Shown here piece after piece: positions 11,371 through 24,300 of a stretch of DNA of 64,000 nucleotides. The number at the start of each line of letters is the position of its first letter. Position 1 is the stretch's first letter. The notes beneath the pieces are model-generated. The model was not told the DNA's origin. It ran no database searches and saw nothing but the letters and a program-made list of their open reading frames with translations. Source of the stretch: Cannabis sativa (taxonomy: Eukaryota; Streptophyta; Magnoliopsida; Rosales; Cannabaceae); the NCBI RefSeq assembly GCF_029168945.1, contig NC_083606.1:18936041-19000040 (forward strand), in the 5' to 3' direction. The translations under genes were made by a program, and so were the position numbers.

Positions 11371-14300
11371 TGGTAATTGATTTACTTGCAAGAAATTTGG
11401 ACTTTAAAACGATTGTTTGTATGATTTTTGGATGGTATCATGTTGTATTGAGTGTTATTTGATGATTGATTGATGTTTGTAAATTTTCGTGAAAAATAAT
11501 TGCGATTTTGTTTCTGGAATTATTTTTATTGGATAGTATGGAAAAAATTAAGCAAGTTAGCCTTTTACAGAACTCAATTTCGATTTTATTTGAATTAGTT
11601 ATGAATTTTTAAAGATTTGAAAAAATCGGGGTCTGCTGAAATTTTCCTGCGATCGCAAATCTGTCCGTACAGTTCACAATTTTTTCGTTTTTCTTCGATT
11701 TTTCATGCTTTTTCATGAAATTAACTTCCGATTTTTGGTATAGTTTTGTATTTATACTATTACTATTCCTAATTCAATTCTAATTATCATTTTGAATTAA
11801 TTTAATATTTTTTAAATTTAATTCAAGATATTAGTGTAATTTGAATTTGAATAGAATTAGTATCTATCTTCTTGCTTAAAAATCTATCTTATTTTAAAAT
11901 TTGATTATATCTTATCTTATTTTAAATTTTAAAATAAGATATTTATAATCATGTAATTTTTAAATGATATAAGATATTTTTACTAATTTTTTAAATTTTG
12001 TTATTTTATTTATTTAAATTACATTTAAAATTTAAAAAAGATATTTATTTATCTTTTCTAATTTTTTATTTAATTTTTATTTATAAAATAACATTTAAAA
12101 TTTAAAAGTAGTTAGCAAATTTTTGAAACGATATTTAGGTTGGTTGAAACCTAATTTTTCAAAAATTGTAGGTTTAATTTTAAATTTAAATTTTTTAAAA
12201 ATTTCGAATTTTTCAAATTTTTTTTTAAATTTTTCGATTTTTTTTTATTATTTAATTAATTATTTTCGAAATTAAATATTTAATTTAAAATTAAATAAAT
12301 CCTACATCCAACTATCCAACTAACCTTGTTGCAGGAGTATGTGTTTTAGCTTATGTGTAAGTTTTCAAAACCTATTATTACTTGATTGCAAATAGCCATG
12401 GTTACTTTTTGCCAGATCTAATGATCTGATGGCTCCCTTGGTCAAGTTAATAATTTGTAACAGGCATATTTACAATCTTCTTTCATTTGTGTATGACCTA
12501 GCAACATGATAGGACCCATCCAAAGTGTGCCTGTGTGAGCCTATGTGTTTAACTTGATTATAGATACATATAAGTTGTTGCTAAAATAAATTATCATAGT
12601 TCTTGATAGAATTTATTTAGGCCCATTTAGTTATTGGGCTTATTCAATTAATAATAGTTGTTCTTATTAAGGTTAAATTCCTCTCTTTTGGGCCTTGTGT
12701 GAGAGTTGGGAGCTACAGAAGTGGGTACGACATACTGAACCCAGCACCCCCTCACATGAACCACCCCAATTGTAAAGGCCCATTTGCCTGATTTGAATGA
12801 CTGTACTAGGTTAATTAAACTAGTTTAACCTAATAAAATTGATTAGCAACATAATTAATTTCATTTATTTTGAAATTAATTTAAGAAAATTATAGTTTAA
12901 AGAATTTTTTATTCTAAGCTAAACTATATGTATTTTCTTGTATTTAATTAAATATAGAATTATAACCATCTAGATTCTTTCTGGAACTTAATTTAAATTT
13001 TTCATTAAATATTCTTATTTAAGTTGATATTTAGTTATCTACAACTAACCAACTTAAATCTGAATATCTTTTGAATTTCAAATTTCAAAATTAAGTTGAG
13101 GAATTTTAGGCATTGGTTATTAAGATTCTTTAGATATTTTTTAAGTTAATATCTTTTCGAATATTAACTTAAAATGGAATATTTTCAAATTAAGTGGTTA
13201 CAACTTAATTTTTGATATTTAAGTAAATTTAAATTTGAAAAATATTTAAGTTCTAGATTTTTTCTAGTACAACTTAAATTAGATATTTTTTTTAAATTTT
13301 GTGGAAAGGATACTTAGTCAAATAAGATATTTTCTAGATAGTTATTTCTAGACTACTTATTATTTCTAATATTAAATAGGAAATATTATACATTGTGAAA
13401 TTAATTATTTATTAATTAATTTTGGTACAATTTATTTTAAGTATATTTTTCCTAGTATTAAACTAGAGATTAATAATTAAGCTTTCTCTACACTTAATTA
13501 TTTATTTCTTGAATTTAATACATTTAATTAATTTAAAAATTAAATATCTAAGTTGATTTTCATCATCATACTTAAATATTTCTTTTTCATGACATTTAAT
13601 TAAATAGAAAATTATTTTTAGTTGAAATTTATTTTTTCAACTAAATTTAAATAATTTTCGAAATATATTTTTTTTCTTTATTTTATTAATCAATTTTCGA
13701 AATTGCATTTCTTAAATGCTAGAATTTCGAATTTTATCTTGAAAAATAGATTAAGTTGTAAATTAATTATTTATTTTAATTAATTCTTGGATCAACTTAA
13801 ATCAATGATTTTTTCATTTATTGATTAATTTAAATTAAATTGAATTAAAGTATATTATTAGAAATTGAATTAATTAGTCAAAGGAAAATCTAGATAGATG
13901 ATATTTTTGCTCGAAGTATTTTTCTAGAGTATTTAATTAAATAGAAAATTAATATTTAAGTTGATTTTCATCATCATACTTAAATATTTGAAATTTTTCT
14001 TATATATATTTAATTAAATAGGAAAATTATATTTTTTTGTTGTAAATTAATTTTATTAATTAATTTTGGGCCAACATTAAATTAGAATAATTTTTCCAAG
14101 ATTAATTTTTTATTTTAACATGCATTTTCGAAAATTGTATTCTTAAATACTTTAATTTTTCGAAATGCAATATATATTTATAGAAAATTAAATATGAGTT
14201 GTAAATTAATTTATATTAATTTTGTAACAACTTAAATTGAATATTTTTCTAAATATTTATTGGAAATTATTACTAAGATGGAAATAATTCATGTTATTTT

Positions 14301-14470
14301 TATATCCATCTAAGTAAAATTTATAAATATTAAATTAAAATTTATATTTAGAATTTTTCATTCTAAATTGAAAATTTTAAATAAATATATATTTAAAATA
14401 AATAAATTAAATAAAGAGAATCAAAGAAAATACAACTCACTTTAAATAATGAGCTTGATTATTATTAAGA
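11371..14470. other. AT-rich, ORF-free block in copia copy A where gag is expected
   Basis: About 3 kb of A/T-rich sequence with repeated TTAATTAATT and AAATTT words and no coding frame. One less AT-rich island at about 12600-12800 (around GCCCATTTAGTTATTGGGC and the CCCCTCACATGAACCACCCC segment) is conserved in copy B at about 35470-35690 in reverse orientation, which shows the block is a shared family feature. No gag signature or zinc knuckle was found. Confidence 0.7.
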
Positions 14471-15300
14471 TATTCGATCTCCATTGTTGGTCTTACAAAA
14501 GTTAAATGTTTTCAATATAACATCGAGACGCTAGACTTCGTCCCCCTATGGATGGTTATTCGTTGAACGCATTTAACACCGTAAGATTTCATTTGATAAG
14601 TGTTTTGTGAGTTTTCGTCTCTATTTAGACTCTCCCCTACGGTGACTACTTAGAGATAAACTCATAAAACATGAAACAATGGTGGAAGCTCATAAAATGA
14701 GAATAACCTTGACTCTCGCCTACCGGGACAATGTTGGATTCTTATTTTGATCGAATAAAAGGTTGCTAGAATGGTTATCATTTTAGATGAGCTGACAACT
14801 CTATTCAATGGATGATGCTTTGACTCTCGCCTAAACGGGACACTGTATCAGTTTGTTGAAAAACCTTGGAAATTATTTAGGATTGTATGTTTTAGTATTT
14901 TCACTTGTCATTCCTACTTGCTATGTGCTTATAATTTCTGAATTGTGTATGAATATATATTGAACCATGTTATTTTCTGTTATTAAGTTGTAGTTTAATT
15001 TCGAATCTTCATTGTTGGTCTAACATGTTTGTTTTTCTAATGAGATAAATCCCTAATGGATTTTCACCATTAGACATACATAATAGTGTAAGATCTCGAA
15101 AGATAAATATTGTATATGCGACATCTAGCTGTTCATCAATTGATGATACCTTAGACTAGTATTTTTACGATATGAAACAAGAAGATTGTATAAATAAGAT
15201 TACTTTGACTTTCGCTAATCGAAGCATCGTTGGATTCTTATTCTAAACGAAATTATCCTAATTCCTCTTAGCTTATTCATTTCGAATTAGCTTTAAAAAC
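14471..15300 (+). repeat. Thrice-repeated 'TTGACTCTCGCCTA' segment in copia copy A
   Basis: The phrase TTGACTCTCGCCTA followed by CGGGACA occurs near 14709 and 14820, and a diverged form (TTGACTTTCGCTAATCG) near 15203. Two of the three are followed by TTGGATTCTTATT. Copy B carries the same three in reverse orientation at about 33480, 33870 and 33975. There is no open frame, so this is a conserved non-coding module between the AT block and the pol remnant. Confidence 0.65.
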
Positions 15301-15599
15301 ATATCATTGGATGAATGGTCTATAAATCATTTCATGTCATTATATTTTCTCTTAAGAAATTAAATGACGCATATGATTATAATCCCAAAATTCTATTCCC
15401 AATTGATATAAATCCTCAATCTTAGAAATCTCCTACTTGTATGGGCAAATCTGACTTAGAGTTTGTATTAGTAGTGCTGGTCCAAGATAGAATTACTCAT
15501 AATATTTGGTATAAATTTAAGTCTTTGACTTTAATTTTAGATTCCAAATAGAAATTTTCTTATATTTCTAATTCCAGAATACAATACAGTTACACTTTC

Positions 15600-17640
15600 T
15601 GAAGTGTTCAACATCCATCTTCTATTAATGGATTAAAACTGTATGGAATATGAGTTAGGTATTCTGTGACCAGGATCCACTTGAAGTATTCTAAGAACTC
15701 TTTGATGTAACTATACCTAAGTCATCAAAAGACACTACCACTTTTTTTTTAATCTATGGCATTTGTATCTTGTTCATAGTGGATTTGACAAGATCAATCT
15801 CTGCAAAGAGTTAATATGCCTATATCCACTGAAAGTAGTTCATCTCATTCGCAGATGGATGTACATTCAGGGGTGGATATGAGTTTTTTCGTTGTATTCT
15901 TAAAACGATCACTCTAGATTATACCTTATGCAAAGAAATTTGAAATGTTTGAAAAATTTCATTAATTTCTAGCAATGGTTAAAACCATTAAGGTAAGTGG
16001 TTAAAGATCTTTCGAACTGATAGGGGTGGAGAAATAGTTAGTAGATATGCAGTTCAAAGATCATTAAATTGATTTTTGAATTATATCCAAACTTACCTCC
16101 CCAGAAATTTCGAGTTGCATATTGATGATTAGTTACTAGTCGTTGCCTAATTCCTTCTATGGTAATACAATTTCAGAATGATGTAATGGTTGTATACTTA
16201 ATCATTACTAGATTCATGGATGACCTAATCAAAATCTTAAGAAAAGCTAGAACTGTTAACCATGGTTTGTTAGCTATTCTAAGTGATTAGGGGTGGACCA
16301 TCCAATTGTCAATAGATAAGAAAGTGTTTGTTCAAACAAATACTACTTTTCTAAGAAAATGACTAAGTCTGAAAAACAAGTAGCAAATAAAGGAGATATT
16401 TTTTTTCTTGATTCCAAAAGTGTTCTATCATCTTATATAACATATAATGATCCCACTGCCTCTGTTGTCTTGTCACAACCAAAGAGGTTAATACCGTTTA
16501 GTTTTCTTAGACATAATTCACGGTACCTTGTCGTAGTGGGAGAGTTTCTAGGAACTCACCTTCTTATGACTTGGGAGACACTAGTGATTAAAATCCATTG
16601 TGAGTTTAAACAAGTAATGGATTGTCAAGATAAGAAACTAAGAAGAAAGCCAATAGAACTATGGTTTAATCCATTCACATGGAGTAACCTAAAGTTTTCT
16701 ATTACAAGGACATAAAAGGAAATTTTCGTTTAAAAGTCTATTCAATGGACTTAACAAAACTTCTTGTTCCTAGTATTATAGGTTTGAGTTTATCTAAACC
16801 TATGGCTTGTGGTATACCTGGTAATTACTTACTCTAATGCAAGCAACTTACTTTAGTAAGATGCTGAAGCATTTTCTTTCTAATGGCAATCTATAGAAGC
16901 TTCACAACTTCTTAGGCATAGATTTTATCTAAGGAAAAGTCTTAACTATTCCAGAAAAGATAAAGCCATGAAAGAATTTCTTATATCAACAGTGAGAGGT
17001 CTTAGATATGCTTTTGTATGCCTTAGACCAGACACCTGCTGTTGAGTGGGAGTAATGAGTAGGTATCAGATTAATCCAGGAGAAGAACATTGGAAGACAA
17101 TCAAGTAAATCCTAAGATTAAGAAGAGAAACTATATGTTAGTCTATAAGGGTGTGTTTAAAACTCTTAGACTACACCATATCAGATTTCGAAATTTTCCT
17201 TTGTGCTAGTAAATCTTTCTGATAAGATGGTGGTTACTCTGGGGGTAGAATAGTGATTTTGGAGAAGTGTAAAAACCTATCTGAAGTCTCTAGGTCTACC
17301 AGAGAGGGACTGAATGTTAAGGTTGCAGGAAATGTACTTATTCAGTCTAAGGAAAGTTCTATACATCTTTGGCACCATTCCAAATTGCCTAAACTACTAG
17401 TGTTAATTTCCTGATTAACCAAAAGTAGTTGCCAAAGGTATAGAATCCAGTATCCCAAGAGAGTAGACATATAGAGACAAATTTCACATTATCAATGATT
17501 TTGTGATTAAAGGAAGAGTAATAGTGGAGAAAAGGTTGTGGTTAATTCAACCTTTCAGATCCTATTACGAGGAGTTTACTACTACTACACTTGATTTGTA
17601 TATCAAGGTGTTGAGATTATTTGCAACGCACTTTTTGTTT
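15600..17640 (+). pseudogene. Decayed copia pol (integrase, RT, RNase H remnants), copy A
   Basis: Fragments appear in changing frames: RTDRGGEIVSRYA at about 16013 (integrase core, usually RTDRGGEY), a PQPKR linker near 16480 inside the open frame 16359-16715, and at about 17020-17110 a run matching the CTRPDI...GVVSRY..NPG..HW block of copia RNase H. Stops and shifts are frequent, and the RT catalytic motifs cannot be read. Much of the decay recurs in copy B, so it pre-dates both insertions. Confidence 0.7.
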
Positions 17641-17662
17641 TATATTAGTGCAAGTGGGAGTT

Positions 17663-19551
17663 TGTTGGGTTTTATGCCCTAAATAAAAATCATTTCAATA
17701 TAATCAGATTTACTTATTAATATAGATCAGAAATAACATTTAATGTTGCATGGTTCACATGATTTATTTCATGATTATATGTACATAATGTATAGATTCA
17801 TCTGAAACCCTTTTCACATACTTGATCCTGTTTATTGTGCCGTCAACACATTGGAAAGTAAACATGACTATGTGAATAAAGTTTCCTAGATTTATCAGAC
17901 ACAGGGTTTTACTGATATGATAATCTACAACAGAGTTTACTTGCATTTGGAGAAGTGCTATGTTCTTTCCAGAGCATTGGTTAAAGTAAAGCTCAGGTTG
18001 GATGCATGGAGTATGCATCGGAAGGGACCGATATTGAACTTTGACTTAGATTTATTAAACTTACCGTAATATCTATTCAAGTCAATATCGCCTAGTTGAT
18101 CCTAGATCAAATGATCTTAATCCTGTTATGATTAGGCTCAATCTTGAAAGGCTATTCGTGTTCTTTGATTTGTTAGTTAAGCCTACTTTTAGGTCAGGGT
18201 GATACGTACATTTTGGCAACACGGTAGTGCAATTGAGTGGGAGCGCTAGCATAAACATGGAATCTATAGCTTCTATCTGGCGAATAGTAAGCAAAGGATG
18301 ATCTCCTTCGAGCTTGACCAAACGAAAATAAATGGTGGAGATCTCATTTCACATACGCTGAAATATCATTTATACGGGGTCAAGTGTTTTAAGGATAAAA
18401 TACATAGTAGGGTGTTACGGTAATCTAATCCCTTTACTGTGTAGATCATTCATATAGAGGATCATTGATCAAATTAGGATTATAACAATGGATAACTAAT
18501 GATGTGTCTATATGGTGGAACATATAGAGCATTCTATATACTGAGAGTGCAATTCTAAGTTCTATGCGTGGATGCAACGAAGAATTAATAAGTTAGTGAA
18601 TTTTAGTAATAAATTCTTGATCTACTTATTGGAAGCTCGGTTATATAGACCCATGGTCCCCCCACTAGTTGAGATAATATTGCTTGTAAGACTCATGTAA
18701 TTGGTTTTGATTAATCAATTATAATTCTCAAATTAGACTATGTCTATTTGTGAATTTTTCACTAAGTAAGGGCGAAATTGTAAAGAAAGAGTTTATAGGG
18801 GCATATTTGTTAATTATGATACTTTGTATGGTTCAATTAATAAATATGATAAATGACAATATTATTTAATAATTATTTATAGTTATTAAATAGTTAGAAT
18901 TGGCATTTAAATGGTTGAATTAGAAAATTGGCGTTTTTGAGAAAATCAGATGCAGAAAAGATAAAACTGTAAAATTGCAAAAAGTGAGGCCCAAATCCAC
19001 TAGTATAGGGCCAGCCACTTTTGTAGGAAATTTAAACTGATATTTTCATTATTTTAATGCCAAATAATTCAAACCTAACCCTAGTGGAATGCTATAAATA
19101 GATAGTGAAGGCTTCAGGAAAATTACACTTAAATTTTTTATTTTTCCTTCAGAGAAAAACCTGAGCCTTTCTCTCTCCCTATCTTTAGCTGCCACTTCTT
19201 CTTTCTCTTCCCTCTTGAATTTCGAAATCCTTAGTGTATGAGTAGTGCCCACACACATCAAGTGATACCTCAATCATAGTGAGGAAGATCGTGAAGAAAG
19301 ATCATCAGCAAAGGAGTTTCAGCATCAAAGATTCAGAGAAAGAGATCCAGGTTCAGATATTGATATTGCTCTGCTACAGAAAGGAATCAAGGGCTAGATA
19401 TCTGAACGGAAGGAGTCATATTATTCCGCTGCACCCAATGTAAGGTTTCCTAAACTTTATATGTGTTTATCGTTTTAGAAAGTTCATATTTAGGGTGTTA
19501 ATAAACATACTTGTGAGTAGATCTAAGATCCTGGTAAAATATTTTCCAACA
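17663..19551 (+). repeat. 3' LTR of copia copy A
   Basis: 1889 bases, the same length as the 5' LTR and differing at about a dozen positions, which shows a recent insertion. TATAAATA lies at about 19093-19100. The LTR end CCAACA at 19551 abuts the target duplication ACTTA. Confidence 0.93.
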
Positions 19552-20504
19552 ACTTAATCCTAAAAAATACACCTTTGGCGTCAAATCAAGAAAATTTCTA
19601 GGATTCATCGTAAGTTAGTGCGGGATAGAGGTGAACCCTGAAAAGATATAGGCCTTGCTGAACATGCCTTCCCCAAAAAAACAGAAGGATGTACAAAGTT
19701 TGACCGGGAAGGTTGCTGTCTTGAGTCGATTCATCTCCCGCTCGACTGACAAATGCATCCCGCTCTTCAATATTTGTAAGAAATGTCAGAAATTTGAATG
19801 GACTAAAGAATGCGAGGAGGCATTCAGAAAATTGAAAGAACACATGGCCAAATCACCAATATTTTCACAACCAATTCACAGAGCAGACTTGTTCTTATAT
19901 TTAGCTATCTCCATGAGCGTTGTCAGTGCACCCCTGGTCTGGGAGGAAGGAAAAGTTCAACACCCGGTATACTATGTTAGCAAACGCATGTTAGGGGTCG
20001 AAACTCGGTATCCGTTGATCAAAAGCTAGCTTTTTGCCTCCTGATTGCTTCAAGAAAGCTAAGGCCCTACTTCCAGGCCCATTCCATCAAAGTACTTACG
20101 AACCACCCACTCCGGCAGGTCCTGCAAGAACCTGAAGCCTCAGGAAGACTCCTTAAGTGGGCCATGGAGTTAAGCCAGTTCGACATACATTACGTTCCAC
20201 CCATCTCTATAAAGGGTCAGGCATTGGAAGACTTCATCGTAGCGTGTAACGAGATAGAGGCCAACGCCAGAAAGCCAGCCCAAGAAATGTCAGCGTGGAA
20301 GGTATATGTTCATAAGGCATCTAATGAAAGTGGGTCTGGTGCCGGAATAGCAATGATCTCACCCGACGGGTTACGACTCTAAGCCACTCTGTGGTTCACA
20401 TTTCCAACTGCCAACAATGAAGCCGAATATGAAGCCCTAATTCCAGGGTTGAGATTGGCCAAGGTTGTAGGAGCCCAAAGAGTAGAAGTTTACAATGATT
20501 CCCC
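19552..20504 (+). pseudogene. Tat RT C-terminus, first RNase H and start of second RNase H
   Basis: The RT connection resumes as KSRKFLGFI at about 19587. The 124-codon frame 19655-20029 covers the RT thumb and first RNase H (FEWTKECEEAFRKLKEHM, HPVYYVSKRMLGVETRYP). A stop at about 20027 is followed by the conserved KWAMELSQFDIHYVP segment near 20155. The second, archaeal-type RNase H begins at about 20296 with WKVYVHKASNESGSGAGIA, where relatives have WxxYVDGASN. The first catalytic Asp is thus His. The domain is cut by an LTR at 20505 and resumes at 24301. Confidence 0.8.
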
Positions 20505-23500
20505 TGTTGGGTTTTATGCCCTAAATAAAACTCCAATTCAATGTAATCGATTTTATTCAACATCAATAAAGATACAGAAGTATTTTCATTCATTTGTGTA
20601 TGTTTTGGTTCATCTTATCAATTGCTTGTCTATTTGATTTATAAATTCATCTGAAACCCTTTTCACATACTTGATCCTGTTTATTGTGTTGTCAACACAT
20701 TAGAAAGTAAACATGACTATGTGAATAAAGATTCATAGATTTATCAGACACGAGGTTTTACTGATATGACAATCTACAATAGAGTTTACTTGCATTTGGA
20801 GAAATGCTATGTTCTTTCCAGAGCATTGGTTAAAGTAAAGCTCAGGTTGGGTGCATGGAGTATGTGTTGGGTTTTATGCCCTAAATAAAACTCTGTTTCA
20901 ATGTAATCCAGATTATTCTATATCAATAAAGTAATAGAAGTAATTTTTCATTCACTTGTGTATGTTTTGGTTCACTTAATCAATTGCTTGTCTATTTGAT
21001 TTATAAATTCATCCAAACCCCTTTCACATACTTGAACATGTTTATTGTGTTGTCAACACAGTGGAAAATAAACATGACTATGTGAATAAAGTATTCCTAG
21101 ATTTATCAGAACACTGGGTTTCACTGATATGACAATCTACAACAGAGTTTACTTACATTTGGAGAAATGTTATGTTCTTTCCAGAACATAGGTTAAAGTA
21201 AAGCTCAGGTTGGATGCATGGAGTATGCATTGGAATGGACCGATATTGAACTTTGAATTAGATTTTGAAACTTACCGTAAACATCTATTCAATTCAATAT
21301 CATAAGTTGATCCTAGATCACATGATCTAAATCCTGATATGGTTAGGCTTAATTTCAAGAGTGTTATTCGTGTTCTTTGATTTGTTAGTTAAGCCTAAAA
21401 CTTTAGTCTGGGCAATACATACATTTTGGGAACACGGTAGTACGATTGAGTGGGAGCACTAACATAAATATGGAATCTATAGCTTCTATCTGGCGAATAG
21501 TAAGCAATGGGTGATTTCCTTCGAGCTTAACCAAACGAGATAAATGATTGAGTACTCATTTCGCTTAGTTGAAATATCATTTATACAGGGTTAAGTGTTT
21601 TAAGGATAAAATACTTTGTAGGGTGTTACGGTAATTTAAGTCCTTTTACAATGTAGATCATCCATATAGAGGATCATTGATCACATTAGGATTATAACAA
21701 TGGATAACTAATAATGTGTCTATATGGTGGAACATATAGAGCATTCTATATACTGAGAGTGCAATTCTGAGTTCTATGTGTGGATTCAACGAAGAATTAA
21801 TAAGTCAGTGAATTTAAGTGGTAAATTCTAGATCTGCTTATTGGAAGCTCGGATATATAGACCCATGGTCCCCTCACTAGTTGAGATGATATTACTTGTA
21901 AGACTCATTTAATTGATTTTAATTAATCAATTAAAAATTCTCAAGATGGACTTGTCAGTTTGAGAATTTAGCACTTATTAAGGGCAAAACAGTAAATAGA
22001 GATTTTGAAGGACATATTTATTAATTAGGAAACTTTAATTAGTTTCATTATCAATAAAGTAAATGATAATATATTATTTGATAATTATTTTTAATTATTA
22101 TATAATTAGATTTATCATTAATATGGTTGAACAATGGAATTGGCAATTTTTCACAAAAAGGGAAACTATCAAGTGTAGGAAAAGGAAAGTTGGAAAAGTG
22201 GAAAGCCTTGTTTCCACATTGCCTAGGCCGGCCCACTTAGCTTCCTTTTCCCTTTGATTTTCTCAGTTCAAAATGTCAATCATAGCCCTTGGTGGTCTTC
22301 TATAAATAGAAGGCAAAGGCTTCAGAGTTTCACACATCTGTACAACCTTTTCACAGCATTATTCTGAAAGAATTTTCTCTCAGAAAATTCTCTCTGAGCC
22401 GCCACCCTCTCTCTCTCTATCCCTTCACTGTTTCGAAATGTATGAGTGCTAGAGTAGTGCCCACACACATCAAGTAATACCTCAATCATACTGAGGAAGG
22501 CTGTGTAGATTTCAGAGACAACAAAGAAGGACTTTCGGGCTCAGATCTTGATTATACTCTGCTACAGAAAGGAATCAAGGGTTAGAGATCTGAGTGGGAG
22601 GAGACATATATTCCGCTGCAATCACTGTAAGATTTCTGATACTCTTATGTTTTTAATTTCATATCGTTTTAGAAGTTCATATTTAGGTTGTTAAATCAAC
22701 ATACTTGTGAGTAGATCTAAGTTCCTGGTAAAATAACTTCCAACAGTATGCATCGGAAGGGACCGATATTGAACTTTGACATAGATTTATTAAACTTACC
22801 GTAATATCTATTCAAGTCAATATCGCCTAGTTGATCCTAGATCATATGATCTTAATCCTGATATGATTAGGTTCAATCTCAAGAGTGTTATTCGTGTTCT
22901 TTGATTTGTTAGTTAAGCCTACTTTTGGGTAAGGGTGATACGTACATTTTGGGAACACGGTAGTGCAATTGAGTGGGAGCGCTAACATAAATATGGAATC
23001 TATTGCTTCTATCTGGCGAATAGAAAGTAAAGGATGATTTCCTTCGAGCTTGACCAAACGAAAATAAATGGTGGAGTACTCATTTCACATAGCTGAAATA
23101 TCATTTATAAGGGGTTAAGTGTTTTAAGGATAAAATACATTGTAGGGTGTTACGGTAATCTAATCCCTTTATAGTGTAGATCATTCATATAGAGGATCAT
23201 TGATCACATTAGGATTATAACAATGGATAACTAATGACATGTCTATATGGTGGAACATATAGAGCGTTCTATATACTGAGAGTGCAATTCTAAGTTCTAT
23301 GCGTGGATTCAACGAAGAATTAATAAGTCAGTGAATTTAGGTTATAAATTCTTGATCTGCTTATTGGAAGCTCGGTTATATAGACCCATGGTCCCCCCAC
23401 TAGTTGAGATAATATTACTTGTAAGACTCATTTAATTGGTTTTGATTAATCAATTATAATTCTCAAATTAGACTATGTCTATTTGTGAATTTTTCACTAA

Positions 23501-24300
23501 GTAAGGGCGAAATTGTAAAGAAAGAGTTTTTAGGGCATATTTGTTAATTAAGATACTTTGTATGGTTCAATTAATAAATATGATAAATGACAATATTATT
23601 TAATAATTATTTATAGTTATTAAATAGTTAGAATTGGCATTTAAATGGTTGAATTTGAAAATTGGCGTTTTTGAGAAAATGAGATGCAGAAATGATAAAA
23701 CAGCAAAATTGCAAAAAGTGAGGCCCAAATCCAATATGCCATGGCCGACCACTTTAATAGGGTTTATCATCTGATATTTTCATTATTTTCATGCCAAATA
23801 ATTCAAACCTAACCCTATGTGGTATGCTGTAAATAGATAGTGAAGGCTTTAGGAAATTTACACTAAACACTTTCACATCTTGTTTCCTTCAGAGAAAAAC
23901 CTGAGCCTTCTCTCTAAACCTAGCTGCCACCTTCACTCTCTTCTTCTTCCTTGAATAATTTCGAACCTCTTAGTGATAGAGTAGCACCCACACCCAGCAA
24001 GTGATACCTCAATCATAGTGAGGAAGATTGTGAAGAAAGACATTCAACAAGAAGGAGATTCAACACTAAAGAAAGGAGAGAAAGAGATCTAGGTTCAGAT
24101 CTTGATAATACTCTGCGACAGAAAGGATACAAGGGTTAGAGATCTGAACGGAAGGAGACATTTTATTCCGCTGCACCCAATGTAAGGTTTCTCATACTTT
24201 ATATGTGTTTAATTTATAATCGTTTTAGAAGTTCATATTTAGGGTGTTAATCAACATACTTGTGAGTAGATCTAAGATCCTAGTAAAATAATTTCCAACA
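20505..24300 (+). mobile_element. Outer solo LTR (copia family) in the second RNase H of the Tat element
   Basis: It starts TGTTGGGTTTTATGCCC at 20505 and ends TTCCAACA at 24300. Its own sequence is 20505-20864 plus 22751-24300, about 1.91 kb, with no internal region. A second LTR (20865-22745) splits it. No 5-bp target duplication is visible: TCCCC precedes and TTGTC follows. It may have formed by recombination between different copies, or a flank was lost. Confidence 0.85.
20865..22745 (+). mobile_element. Inner solo LTR (copia family) inside the outer solo LTR
   Basis: 1881 bases, TGTTGGGTTTTATGCCC to TTCCAACA. It is flanked by a perfect target duplication GTATG (20860-20864 and 22746-22750), so it came from a true insertion followed by LTR-LTR recombination that removed the inside. 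It differs from the surrounding LTR at many sites and belongs to a separate subfamily. CTATAAATAG near 22302 is its TATA region. Confidence 0.92.

Larger units (their letters stand above)
9466..19551 (+). mobile_element. Complete Ty1/copia element (copy A, Angela/Tork-like LTR family) inside the Tat RT
   Basis: LTRs at 9466-11354 and 17663-19551 are both 1889 bases, begin TGTTGGGTTTTA and end TTCCAACA. By eye they differ at only about a dozen sites. The target duplication ACTTA flanks it (9461-9465 and 19552-19556), and removing the element plus one duplication restores the RT reading across the site. A tRNA-iMet-type primer site follows the 5' LTR, and a purine tract (CAAGTGGGAGTT) precedes the 3' LTR. 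The internal 6.3 kb is about 3 kb of AT-rich ORF-free DNA, then a decayed pol. Assignment to the Angela/Tork side rests on LTR length, ends and RT/RNase H remnants. Confidence 0.92.
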
